A stretch of DNA of 64,000 nucleotides, taken from Alternaria dauci. Its lineage: Eukaryota; Ascomycota; Dothideomycetes; Pleosporales; Pleosporaceae. A model generated the notes under the pieces. It made no database searches. It was given only the letters and a program-made list of their open reading frames with translations, and was not told the origin of the DNA. Shown here piece after piece: positions 11,693 to 23,317 of the stretch. Each line of letters begins with the position of its first letter. The stretch's first letter is position 1. The stretch spans positions 1,116,001 through 1,180,000 of the forward strand of contig NC_091275.1 in NCBI RefSeq assembly GCF_042100115.1, given 5' to 3'. The position numbers were made by a program, and so were the translations under genes.

Positions 11693-14600
11693 ATGGCAGA
11701 CCCCCTTAGCATCATCGCGTCCGCTATTACCGTCGGCGCGAGTGCAGCGCAACTTTCGCTCGCTCTCTTCAGCGTAGTTCAAACACTCAAAAATGCGCCC
11801 CAAGAGATAGCAGAAATCGGTGCGCAACCTCTTCGTGTATTCAGCTGACACTTGACTTAACAAGGGCAGCGGAGGAGATATCCCTACTGGCGGAGAGTCT
11901 GCAAACGCTCGCAGATATCATTCGTGCTCACCAGGCCTTGTGCAAGCCTACACTCTTCAGAAACACACAGGCAATCATTTTGCGGTGCAAGCAAGTAGAC
12001 GCGGAAATCAAAAAGCTCATAGATACGCCTCAAAAACTAGCAGGTCTGAAGTGGTTGATAAACAAGCCCAAGGCCAAGGGTCTACTGAAGAAAGTCGAGG
12101 GCATCAAAACCGCTCTAATCCTGGAACTGAATGTTGTTCGTCTTGCAAGGGAAGAGGTTGTTCGACCACCAGAGTAAGCACCATCTACAACCTTGGATTG
12201 CTGTGAGAGGGGTTGAGTTGCTTACACCGTCAGATACTCCGAACTGGACCCTGACGCCCAAGCCAGAACCATCCCAAAGTCCAACCGGTTCCGTAAGATC
12301 GTGGAAAGTGCTGTCCAGGCAAACCGGCAAGTAGTTGAGAGTGCGCAGCAAGAGGAAGAGAATTCCCAGGCTGCCAAACGACACTACACTACCGCAGAAA
12401 TAGATGTATGGAAAGAAGGGTCTTTTGACACTGCTACGTGGCTCTACCATTTTGTGTTTAGCTCAGATGACGCAGACCCTCCACCAGGACCGAACCCGCG
12501 GCCACGTCGGCTCCATCAAGCATCTGTCACTGATGAAAGCGCGGAGACAACTGCGAGAAGCGCTTATTCGTCGTCTTCTGAAGCCAACCTCCAGCCTAGC
12601 AAGCAATCTTCGGGTTCAGATGAGAAAGCTTTGATTGTTTGGAGCAGACAGACAGAGCCTGCGCTAGTAGTAGACAGACTACTTTCTTCATGGACGACGC
12701 TCACGCCCGACCAAATAAGCCTTAGCTCAACCCGCCACGATGGCGATGACTGGAGGGAAGGGGTCCTGAGGATGGTGGAAGAGGCAAGAAAAGAGGACGA
12801 GCTATCTTTCGATCAGTGGGAACAGCAGAATGCGCCTATCAGATCCGATGACGAAGAGTTCCAGAGCGCCGAAGAAGACAGTACCGTCGGTGTCAATCTG
12901 CCGACGTACAATTTCCGTGGCAATGTTCAACGCGCTCGTAGACGGAACACAAAATCTTCCGATCATTTTGACCTATGGGCGGACACGGGTGGATATTCAC
13001 CAACTTACACCGACCGTAGATCCAAGCGAAATGCCGGAGAGTCACATGTGAAATGGCAGGAGGCAGCACCATCGACGAGCCGGCCCACTCCCCGCCCACC
13101 TAGACAGAGGAGGCACACAGATAGACCGCTGCCTGTAGACGCCGAAGTTCGGCCTACATCCAGAGTTCATACGATTCATAGTGACCAAACGGACTCGGTT
13201 TCAAGCCCACCGAATCATGACTTCAACTACAACAAAGCCACCCCAGGTTATTTCAGTCCTTTTGCGCCTGGTTACCACCCACCACCTGTCAGTTATGGAT
13301 TTATGTCACCTTGGCAAGGCTCGGCACAAAGGCCACCAGTCCCGCCGGTCCATCAGGAGCCGTCAAAACAGGCGTATGCATCAGCTGGTCGATACTGGTC
13401 GTACTCATCCCCTCCTCCGAGTCCTCCGCCAGCCACTGCCCCACCCCCACCTCCACCAAACCTTGCTCAATCAGTAGATACACGATCCGCGGCGCCCGAG
13501 ATAGAAGCCAAAGAGAATGCTGTTCTCGCTGCAGTAGAGAAACTACTCGAAAAGCGCAATCAAGACACGCGAATCGAGTATGAACACGTACCGTTTTCGA
13601 AACTGGCACAGATATTGCAAGAGCGCGAGGTACAAAGCGAACGAGAACGAGCTAATACAGCGACTGAGGTGTATATCAAGCAACTGCAAGAGGCCCATGA
13701 AAAAGACGGTGAAAGAATGCAGCGACTTGAGAGCCTTGTAGCGGATCAAGGAGTAGAGCAAAGGCGTATGGAAATCGCGTGGGAGCAGGAAAGAAAGGCT
13801 ATAGAAGAAAAGACCGCAAAGCAAGCTCAAGAAGTGAGAGCATTGGCAGAAGAAAAAATCGCAGTGGCACAGTCAGCAAAAGAAGCAGCTCAGATCGCTC
13901 TGAGTATTGAAAAGCTGGAAGCAGAGAAGGAAGCACGGAAACGAGCTGATGCAATGGTAGCGCAAGAGAGGAAAAAGAGTGAAGACGGACACAAGTTGCA
14001 ATTACAACAGCTCGAAGATCTAGTCCGTGAGCTGCAAGAGCAGCACAAGTTGGAGCAAGACAACGATCGACCAGTACGTCGTACTCGCATTGCAGAAGGC
14101 AATCGTAGTGTAGACGTGACAGAATACGTGACCAGCCAACGAGCTTCTCCTTTGGCCTCGTCTTATTCGTCGCTCCAAGATAGCTTTGCACGCTTGGATA
14201 TGAGGTCGAACAGGACAACAGACCATTACTGGCCTCAGAGGCGCTCTCGCCACGATAGTTTCCGCAGTTCAACAGCGTCTCTGCACTCTTCGCGTATTTC
14301 ATTAGGCAACGCAAACACTCTAGATTCGGATCCAAGATCTCAGCAGATGATCATCTTCCCCATCAAATCCGACAGACATTCCCACAAGATGGCCGAGTTA
14401 CAGACGTCGCTGGCTGCGCTTGGGATTAACTCTGCTTTTGAAGATCCTGAAGAACCACAACCCTTGGACTTTGGTCAGCTTGTACCGTACAAGTACGACG
14501 ATGCAGGTGATCAGATTGTGAGAAGCACCATCTTCTGGGAGGCGTCCGCGCTTAGCTTAGGAAGTGAACTTCTGTTGACTATGAAGCAAGCCGGGTGGAG

Positions 14601-15391
14601 ACCAACATACACTCGCATATCCAGTAATGCCCAGTCGCTAGTTGCTAATACCAATGTACTAACATCGTCTAGGAAAAGGACAGACTCACTATCTAGGTAG
14701 TCAGCCCGTTCATACCTATTTTTTCAGCCCTGACTATAAACCGCAATTTCGGCCCTCAACAACAACTTCAGACAACGAGTCCATTACCATCCAAAAAGCC
14801 TTGATCGAAGAGTACGCACTGATAGAGCTGGGATTCGGATTTCAAACCAATGAGGCGGGAATATATATCCTCGATGGCAGACTGACATATGTAAGGAGTC
14901 ATGATGCTTGTAGATGCAAGACTGGCGCTGATAGCCTCTAGAGCGACATCGAATCACTTATTGAACGTTCGTTCTTGATGAGAGAAAACAACCACCGGAG
15001 ATTACACCGGCCGCTGCAATGGCACTACGATAAAGATCCCGAGGTTCCCGTGAGTCCTTATCCAGGCACGCATTCACCTTCGTTGTACTCGGCCTCGTCT
15101 GTATACTCCAGTGAACATTCCACAGTCTGTGATGATACCGACACAGAGACTCAGGGCAAGAAGAGCTCTACTGTCTCTCATGCCGATAATGTTGAAGTCG
15201 ACGATGTCAACAACTTTCTCGTCCCCCGCTCCGTACGGTCAAGGAGGTCAGTGACACCGTCTTCTGCGGCCTCGCGGACATCAAGGGCCTCGAAATCGAC
15301 AAACCCCTGGGGGAAGTATATGAAGGTTACGGAAGACACTGGTTTCGACAATACACCTAGGTTATCTGGCTCACCAAATCTCATAGACTGA
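11693..15391 (+). CDS. Protein with fungal NLR-type N-terminal domain, proline-rich linker and coiled coil
   Basis: Five exons (11693-11819, 11870-12173, 12234-14623, 14673-14890, 14942-15391) give about 1162 aa in one continuous frame. The introns are 49-60 bp. The N-terminus, MADPLSIIASAITVGASAA followed by helical LAESLQTLADII, is the hallmark of the domain that opens many fungal STAND/NLR and related proteins (Pfam PigL_N/Fungal_N type). No NACHT, NB-ARC or repeat domain follows. Instead come acidic and Ser-rich linkers, a poly-proline stretch (SPPPSPPPATAPPPPPP) near residue 540, a strongly charged coiled coil at about 565-770 (Glu/Lys/Ala heptads), and a globular C-terminal part of unknown family (IIFPIKSDR..HKMAELQTSL, ..YFFSPDYKPQF..). 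A role in signalling or self-recognition would be guesswork. The donor at 14624 is GTAATG, less usual, but the frame requires it. Confidence 0.8.
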
Positions 15392-15737
15392 GGACATGCG
15401 CGCGGAATGCGTCCTTTGCCGCCTCTACGGTATCTGACAAGGTAGCTTGAGCGTCCGCTGAGTACTTCCTGTGCACAATTCATGCGTGAAGATCAAATAT
15501 ACTACTTTAATTTCATGAAACTGTGTTTGGCTTTAGGCATCCAAAATATGCCGTGTTGTTTTCTGTACGCCTACGGGGTGAAGAGGGAAGGCTCCACCGG
15601 GCTAGTATGACGCAATCGGGTATCCCGAGATTCGGCATCATTCCGAAGGAGATCCCAAAACTCCAGACCCTACAGAATCACTCTCCACAAAGCTAGCTTT
15701 CCGATACGGCACCTCCACTCATCAGCGCATATTGTAT
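15392..15737. other. Intergenic region
   Basis: 346 bp between two plus-strand genes. It contains the 3' flank of the coiled-coil gene and the short promoter of the FSH1-like gene. I see no repeat or RNA gene. Confidence 0.5.
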
Positions 15738-16688
15738 ATGCGCTTCCGCCACTTCGTCGCCCTCGCAGACCCTCGTCTATACACGCTCGCCAATTTCCGT
15801 GTCCGTTCCCACTGGCGCACTATGGCCGCCGCTCCGCCCCCGAACCGCCCCATAAAGATACTGATGCTTCACGGCTATACACAGTCAGGGCCCCTGTTCC
15901 AAGCCAAGACGGGTGCCTTGCGCAAGACGCTATCAAAGGCTTTCCCCCGCGGCATAGAACTTGTGTATCCTACAGCGCCCATTCGGCTGACACCCGCCGA
16001 CGAATCGTTCCTAGCGGGTAGCACGGGCAAAGATGGCGAAGGTAAGGACGGGAAAGACGGAGAGGAGCAGGAGATTGATGCGTGGGCGTGGTGGAGGAGG
16101 AAAGGTTCAGGGGAACCGTACACATACGAAGGCATAGAGCAAGGTCTGGCTCATATCGCAAAGGTGTTGAAGGAACAAGGTCCCTTTGACGGTGTCGTGG
16201 GGTTCTCACAGGGCGGTGCCGCAGCAGCCATGGTCGCGAGTTTACTCGAACCCAACCGTCGCGCTGCCTTTGAGAAACTTTATCCAGAGGGCGGCATGAG
16301 GTTTCCAGAGTCCTTCGAAGAGGACACCGGCTATGTTGAGGGAACGATACATCCGCCGCTGAAGTTTGCGATCAGTTATAGTGGTTTCGCGGCGCGTGGA
16401 AAGAACCCGTATCACGCGTTCTATGAGCCTAAGATCAGCACACCGATGCTGCATTTTCTAGGCACACAGGACGTTGTGGTTGAGGAGGCAAGGAGTTTGG
16501 CCTTGGTCCAGGCTTGTGAACACAGCGATGAGAAGTACATTGTATATCATCCTGGCGGACATTTCTTGCCGAGCACGCAGAAGGCTAGCGTCAATGCTTT
16601 GATTGGGTTTATCAAAGAAGTCCTGCAGGAACAGGAGGGCGGAGCAGAGAAGGAGGAGAGTGTCGAGGATATGGATGTGCCGTTCTAG
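15738..16688 (+). CDS. FSH1-family serine hydrolase
   Basis: A single exon of 316 aa from the first ATG (MRFRHFVALA); a second in-frame ATG at 15822 (MAAAPPPNRP) gives 288 aa. The family is the alpha/beta hydrolases related to yeast Fsh1-3. Visible parts are the first strand ILMLHGYTQSG; a nucleophile elbow GFSQGG with the Ser at about residue 157 of the long form; a late strand MLHFLGTQDVVV carrying the likely acid; and HPGGHFLPS carrying the likely catalytic His. Between strand and elbow there is a Gly/Lys/Asp-rich insert (GKDGEGKDGKDGEEQE). The extra 28 N-terminal residues are Arg-rich and could target mitochondria, but they may simply be leader. Substrates of the family are poorly defined. 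Confidence 0.87.
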   Translation: MRFRHFVALADPRLYTLANFRVRSHWRTMAAAPPPNRPIKILMLHGYTQSGPLFQAKTGALRKTLSKAFPRGIELVYPTAPIRLTPADESFLAGSTGKDGEGKDGKDGEEQEIDAWAWWRRKGSGEPYTYEGIEQGLAHIAKVLKEQGPFDGVVGFSQGGAAAAMVASLLEPNRRAAFEKLYPEGGMRFPESFEEDTGYVEGTIHPPLKFAISYSGFAARGKNPYHAFYEPKISTPMLHFLGTQDVVVEEARSLALVQACEHSDEKYIVYHPGGHFLPSTQKASVNALIGFIKEVLQEQEGGAEKEESVEDMDVPF

Positions 16689-16972
16689 GGGGTGGGGCGG
16701 TTAGATCCAGTCTGCTTCAGTGCATTCGTGTATACAGAAGCAAGGCGTTTGGGTAGACTTTGATAAGACAGATAGACTAGACACGGTTGTTGGTTCCCGC
16801 AGCCGTCAATGCCGTGCAATGCCACACGAGACGCGACGCGGGGAACACTGGTCACAGGACCAGGCGATGTGTGCACAGACCTCGTGCCCAATGTTTGGGT
16901 TGGCGCCTTCCATGTTTACATCAGTGCTGCCGTCCCGAACACCACCACCACAAACGGAATCACGACATCACC

Positions 16973-19900
16973 ATGGCGCAAGCGGGGAAAGAGAACATCG
17001 CCGACGGTCTGATTGCGAATGGCTCTTTCAGGGCTTCTACACAACCGCTGAAGAAATCAGCGCTGTCGCCCAAGAAAAAGACGCGTAGTAAGAGTATCGG
17101 TCCCGGAGGCCTAGGGGAGTTGGAAGCACCCCCACTGAAAGAGACGGCTGGCAATCGCAGAAAGGTATGTCCCATGTATGCGATCATGAGATAGCATGTT
17201 GCTGACCAAATAGTCTGCCTTCATCCCTGCCGTCAAGTCCATCCTAGCCTCAAATGACGAGGACGAGAAGAAGCGGCGCGAAGCCCGTCGCAAGTCTTTG
17301 GGTACGTGTTTGGAGCGTGAAAAAACAGCTTGGAGGCATCACTGACAGGTATTCAGCAAGGCGGCGCGTGTCATTCGCCCCCGAAGCCACTTTACACACA
17401 TGGGACGTAGTCGAGTACATGCGCGATGCAACCACCTCTTCTGCCTCCTCGGAGGCGACACGCAGAGCCTCGAACGTCTCACAAGCATCGACACCGGCAT
17501 CGCCTGCCCCTCCATCAGACCCTGCCGAACCCCCGTCTACACCACCAGAACAAGCCGAAGAGCCCCAGCCAGAACCTGGTTCGTCACCGGCAAGCGCGCG
17601 CGCCCAACACCAGAAGAAGAACCGCCGAAGCTCAGGAATACCACCAATGAACTTCAATAACCCAGACGACGCCTACTCCTCTAGCCCGCTAAGCGGGGAT
17701 GATGCTTCGCCTGGTGAAAATGACAACGAGAGCAGCGACTCCGAAGATATGGATATTGATGATGCTACAGAGAATCTCGGTGTTTCTCCAGAAGTTGAGG
17801 ACTCGTCCCTGAGCAGCGCTCGGTTGGACGCTGCACTGCGCGAGGCTGCGAACCTAGCAGGCACTCAGAAGCTGGATTTCGATGATGATGATGATGATGA
17901 TGGAGACATGACCATGGAAATTGCGCAAGACGAGGTTACTGCATCTTTCAAGCCTTGGGCAAAGAAGAGCTTTGTTGCACAGTACGACAAGGAGAACGCA
18001 AGCCCTCTTTTCTCTCCAGCACGCACAGTAGCCGACGAGGACGACGACATGAGCATGGACATCACGCGTGCGGTGGGTCGCATCGTACCGCCGCCACCAC
18101 CACAACCACGACAACCGCAAGAGCAGCAGCAGCAGCAAGAACAGCAGCATTCTGATGTAGCAAACTCGGACATCGACGACGACATGACAATGGATCTTAC
18201 CATGCCACTCGGGAGTATACAGGCAATGGCAGCATCGTATAAACCAGCGAACAAGAGGAAAAGCCTTAAGAGGAGGGTTTCTTTGCTGGATGACTCCCAA
18301 GGTAGCCCTGCGAAGCGCCCTGGGAGTCGGCGTACCAGTTTGCGAAAGCGTCGACAGTCCGAAGAGCACGATCAAGAAGACGCAACCATGGACCTTACGA
18401 TGGCGATCGGAGCGATTAAGAAAGCGCCTCAGCCCGAGCCTGCCAGGCGTGCCAGCGTTGGGAGCGTTGTTGATGATGCGACTATGGATTTCACCCTGGC
18501 TGTGGGTAGTATCAAGAACGGCAAGCCACAAGCGCAGGAAGTACAAGAAGAACAAGAAGAGCAGGGTCTGGAGGATGAGGTCGAGGACGAGGATCTTTCC
18601 ATGGAGTTTACCAAGATTGTTGGACCAGGCATCAGGCGTGCCAACAGTTCAGCAACAACGCCAGGAACGCCCGCTGAGGCCACACCCGTTTCAGCAAAGA
18701 AGACGCCGGCTCCGCGCAAATCTCCAAAGAAATCACCCGGTCGAAGGAGTTCCATGCTTGGAGCCGAAGCCGAAAGCGCGCCTCAAGCACTACATGAAAT
18801 TACACCCAGTGCATCGGGAGAGGTGTCCTATCCGAACCTTGACCCCGGAACACCAGAAATCGTAAGGCAAAAGGATATTGAGGAGGTTGAGCCATCGCCG
18901 TTCGTGCGTCACACTCCGCTGAGTGCCTTGAAACAGAAGGACGCTATTACGACGCCCACAAACCCAACGCCACAGAGGACTCCTATGGCAATACCAGAGG
19001 ACCCAATCGCAGCTACAATCCTGAATCGACGCCGTTCCTCCTTGTCTGCAGTGCAGTTCAGTCCTTTGAACGCACCACGCCAGGAACCTACTCTCAAGAG
19101 CACCGCACTCTTGAGCAACAACATCAAACTGTTATCCACCCCCCGAAAGCAGAGTTTGATATCACCAGTGAAGCGAGGGATGACGCCAAAGAAGTCCCAG
19201 TCTCCTCAAAAACAGCCAACACCGACTCCCAAGAAGGCGACTCCCAGAAAGAGCATGAGCCCGTTGAAGCGCGTTGCATTTGGTGCGGATCCGGAACCAG
19301 AGGAAGAGAACAATGACGACAATGGTGTGGGAGAGGACTTGTCAGACGTCGAGCGTATCTCGTTACAAGATTTTCTTGACATGACAAAGATCCGCTTCAT
19401 GGATCTTAGTACGACCAAGCGACGCCATACTGCAGCTCCTGCCGCCTTCCATGACGTGGAAATAGAGGAGAAAGAAGAGTCTCTCGATCGCTACGTCGTG
19501 GCTGGTGCATGCACGCTACCTGAGTACGAACTATATCAGCATGCGTGCCACGAGATGAAGAAGTACATCTCGGATGGTCGCCACTTCGTTCGCACTCTGG
19601 AAAACAATGTGCTAGAAGAGAACCCATTACTGTTCAGTGAGTACCTCACTGCTCCCCCGGATCAGCGTAAGGTCATGGACAACCAGTTCAAGAACCTCAA
19701 GACGAACGCGCGCCTCGAGGCTCGTGGAGAGTGGTATACATGGCGAAGCACGCTGTTGCACGATCTCAAAGCTGGTCTCCTGCATACCATGGATGGCTTC
19801 AACCACGACGAGTCCACCCTTCACAAACAAGAAAAGCTCCTTGACGATACCCTCCCGCCTTTGGTTGAGAAGAAGGAACATCTTTCCGTTGAGTGTAAGC

Positions 19901-20885
19901 AACTACAACAGCGTCATGATGAACTCAATAGCTGCGACCGGGAAGAGCTTGAGCAGACAAGAGAGAAGCTCACGGCTACGGATGCCGAGTTGGAAGAGAA
20001 GAAGCTGCTTCTTGCCCAACTTCAACAAGAGCTCGTCGACAAAGAGACACGCATAGAGGCAGCCAAGGATCGTAAAGTCGAATGTATTGAAGAAATTAGA
20101 GCAGCGGAACGCGTGCGAGAAGAATGCCGGGGCTGGTCAACCAGCGAAGTAAGCAGTCTAAGAGGTATGTTAGAATTGATTTCCACACAAGAGTTCTACT
20201 AACAACACTAGCCAAACTTACCGCGCTTGAGCAGGCTCACGGCTGGAGCATCACCTCTGCTTCTTCGACTAGCATCACAATGACACATTTGAACGACCTC
20301 GAGCTCTACTTCGTACCATCTGTTTTTGCCACCGGCGAGAACACACCCAACGAATCTATATCGCTCGCCTACATTGGCGATTCAGCGACACCGCATCCCC
20401 GCTCCTTGACGACAAGCAAGCGCTTTTTCCTCCAGCTCATCCGCGCACATCTTCATGGCATTCCTCAATCGCAAACGCGGATCTCCTCCCTCCTTTCTTT
20501 TATCAAGAGCACATGGGCTACTGCAACTGCTGTCGCTGAGGGTGTTCGATGGCTCGAGCACAGCTACATCACCGAGGAATCAATCCTTTCGGATGAGCGC
20601 ATGGCAATCTCCACAAACATGCTGCTACCCACGCTTCAGACAAAAATTAGGGCTACCTTTGAAGTCGGCGTTCGTCTTAGTAAGGACGGTGTTGAGACTG
20701 ATGTTGATATCAAGGCGGAGGTTGTCTACGGTGAGAAATATGGAGAGGAGAAGATGGGCGCGTTCTTACGCGACTTTTGTGGCAACGAGATCAAAGACGA
20801 AAAGAGCATGTCGATTTGGGCTGATGGCATGCTGGATCTCGCAGCGAGGTTGAAGAAGACTGGGCGGAAGGGAGAAAGGAAATAG
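16973..20885 (+). CDS. SPC7: Kinetochore scaffold Spc7 (KNL1/Blinkin)
   Basis: Four exons (16973-17164, 17214-17301, 17357-20164, 20212-20885) give about 1253 aa. Spc7 is the outer-kinetochore scaffold that recruits PP1 and the Bub1/Bub3 checkpoint proteins and binds microtubules. Signs in order: a basic N-terminus; a PP1-docking RVSF at 97-100, formed just after the second splice; six MELT-like repeats (GDMTMEIA, DDMSMDITRA, DDMTMDLT, DATMDLT, DATMDFT, DLSMEFT) between about 275 and 515; Lys/Pro/Ser-rich phosphorylation-prone linkers; and the conserved Spc7 region starting at SLQDFLDMTKIRFMDLSTTKRR, followed by a long coiled coil and a C-terminal RWD-like part. The region has D and Q homopolymer tracts. 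Length and order agree with Spc7 of other filamentous fungi. Confidence 0.95.
17881..17902. repeat. (GAT)n microsatellite inside SPC7
   Basis: A short run of GAT triplets in frame encodes a poly-Asp tract just before the first MELT-like repeat of Spc7. It is likely variable in length between strains. Confidence 0.8.
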
Positions 20886-21435
20886 CGTCCCATGATCGAC
20901 TTCATGATGTTCACGACTTAGTTTCATGACTTACGAAGGCGTCTAAGGCAAAGGGGTTATTCATCATTTGGGATACCAGTCGCACAAACAATACATTCTT
21001 CCATCACTTCAAACTATCGTAACCTTCCAGGCCACCGTTATCAGGCCTCGGTGGTGATGCTGTTCAATTGCTTAATGTTGCAAATTTCCACCACACCGAA
21101 TTTGTTCTAGTCATCCCCAGCCTCTCCGGAAAAACTCATGATCGGCGTCATGCGGAACATGTCTAGAACCCACTTCCCTAGCAAAGTCTCGGCGCAAGTT
21201 ATACCGAAACCCATGATTCATTGAACCTTCGCTGTTGATGCTTGGCCCATGCTATCCTGGTTTTGGGGTGTCCCCGCAATCCGGGGTCGGGAATGAGCAT
21301 GCTGCAATCTGCGGAGACATGGAGAAGAGGCTAAATCTGGCCGTTGGATTAAGGAGGTTAGTGTATCCGATTCAGTATATGTACATGTAACCGGCCGTCC
21401 AAGATCGTGAGTTTCGTTGATACACGCTCGCTACG
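20886..21435. other. Intergenic region with esterase promoter
   Basis: 550 bp between SPC7 and the esterase gene, both on the plus strand. An AT-rich stretch near 21370-21390 (CAGTATATGTACATG) lies about 50-65 bp upstream of the esterase ATG and may be its TATA region. I see nothing else. Confidence 0.4.
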
Positions 21436-23118
21436 ATGCTACTCTCCACTGCGTCTACTGCCCTGGTCTTTTTGGCAGGAGCCCCGTCCGTTTCCGCGTC
21501 ACCAACCCAATATTTACAACAGAATGCATCCAACCCGGTTGTCAAGCTCGATTATGGCACCTTTCGCGGCGCGTCTTCGTCCCAGTACAACATAACATAC
21601 TACCGCAAAATCCCCTTTGCAGCATCCACAGCGGGAGAGAACCGGTTCCGCGCCCCTCAACCCCCGCTCCCCATCACCAATGGCACGTATGACACCAATC
21701 AGGCTTTCGACATGTGTCCGCAGCGCACGGTAAATGGCTCCGAAGACTGTTTGTACCTCGGTGTCTACTCGCGACCTTGGGAGAAGAAGAAGCAAGATCT
21801 CAGGCCCGTGCTGTTAACGTTTTACGGCGGCGGGTTCATCCGAGGAAGTGCCAGCTTCACAATCCCGCCTTCCGGCTACCCGGTCTTGGACGTCGACGAC
21901 AGAAACGACTATGTAGTTGTGTACTCGAACTACCGCACCAACGTTTTTGGTTTCCTACCCGGTTCAAAAATCGCAGAACACCCGGATGTTGACCTCAACC
22001 CTGGATTACTAGATCAGCAGGCTGCGCTGCAGTGGATCCAGAAGTATATTCACTACTTTGGTGGCGATAAGCGGAATGTTACTATCTGGGGACAATCGGC
22101 GGGAGGTGGTAGTGTTGTTGCGCAGACGATCGCTACTGGTAATCGTGGGAAGAAATTGTTCACCAAGGCCATGGCCAGTAGTCCCTTCTGGCCCAAGACG
22201 TACCGGTACGATAGCGAGTGGGCGGAAGATCTGTATCAGCGAACGTTGCAGGATGTTGGCTGTACGGGTGCGGCAGATGAGATCAAGTGTTTGAAAGAGG
22301 CGGATGTACAGAAGCTGAGGGACAGCGCGTTGGCGTTGAGTACTAGTCAGCAGTACACCACTGCGTCTTTTACCTATGGGCCAGTAGTCGACGATAAGTT
22401 TCTCACAGAGTCGCTCAGCAGCGTCGTTAGCAAAGGGAAACTGAACGTTGAGACGATTATGACGAGCTACAATCTGCACGAAGGCGAAAACTTCATTCCT
22501 CCTAGTTTTCAAAACGCCAAGACGGGGAGCGATGGGTTCAACTCATCGGCTGCTTCTTTCGATGCCTGGCTGAGGGGCTTCCTACCGGACTTTACGGAGC
22601 AGGATCTGGATAATGTAAAGACGATGTATCCTGCAACGGGGACCGCGGAGGAAATCAGCTGGAACACAACATACATCCGCGCTGGTTTGCTATACCGGGA
22701 CCTCGTACTGGCTTGTCCTTCATATTGGTTATCGAAGACGGCGAAGAAGGGATGGTTGATTGAGTATACCATCTCGCCCGCAAAACATGCGAGTGACGTC
22801 CAATACGTACGTTCATTGCTACCTCGCTACACCATATTGACTCAGCGTACTGACTTCAATTAGTGGAACACAATCGGCTCAATCCAGCAGACAGATGCTC
22901 TAACCTACCAAGGTTATGCTGGCGCCATGGCTTCCTTCATCCAAACCGGCGACCCAAACGCCCACAAGGTCACCAATACCACTGTATCTGGCGTGCCAGA
23001 TGTTGAGGACGGCAAACAGTTCCTGGTCACATCGAGTGGGCTTCGACAAGGTGGGATTAGCATGTTGGAGGAGAGGTGCAAGTACTGGTTTCAGGTCGCT
23101 GATAGGGTACCTGTATGA
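21436..23118 (+). CDS. Secreted type-B carboxylesterase/lipase
   Basis: Two exons (21436-22806 and 22864-23118; 57-bp intron) give 541 aa. A signal peptide is clear (LLSTASTALVFLAGAPSVSA, cleaved near residue 20-22). The cholinesterase-type fold is evident from SEDCLYL at 102-108, the oxyanion loop GGGF at 131-134, and the nucleophile elbow GQSAGG with Ser221. A His at 451 (AKHASDVQY) fits the catalytic histidine. The last exon carries the usual C-terminal helices (MASFIQTGDPN). The intron lies right after the His region. Several N-glycosylation sequons fit secretion. The enzyme should cleave esters outside the cell, but the substrate cannot be told. The stop is 199 bp from the convergent gene at 23318. 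Confidence 0.9.
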
Positions 23119-23317
23119 AGTTTGTACATGAATGCAGTAGTGTGGTATACGCCTGGCAGTCAGTACGCCATGAATTTCTATCTACTATACATGCGCCGGG
23201 AGGTCCTCCCAAATTCCCACACCGACGCCGCCGCACCTTCCCCAGTCATGTAGCTATCTGGCACGACTATGAGACACTTCTTTGCTTTCAACAACACCAG
23301 TGGAGAGTGTTGTCCAA

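Noticed and set aside
17854..18555. Minus frame of 233 aa with poly-Ile and poly-Leu tracts
   Set aside because: It is antisense to the Asp and Gln tracts of Spc7.
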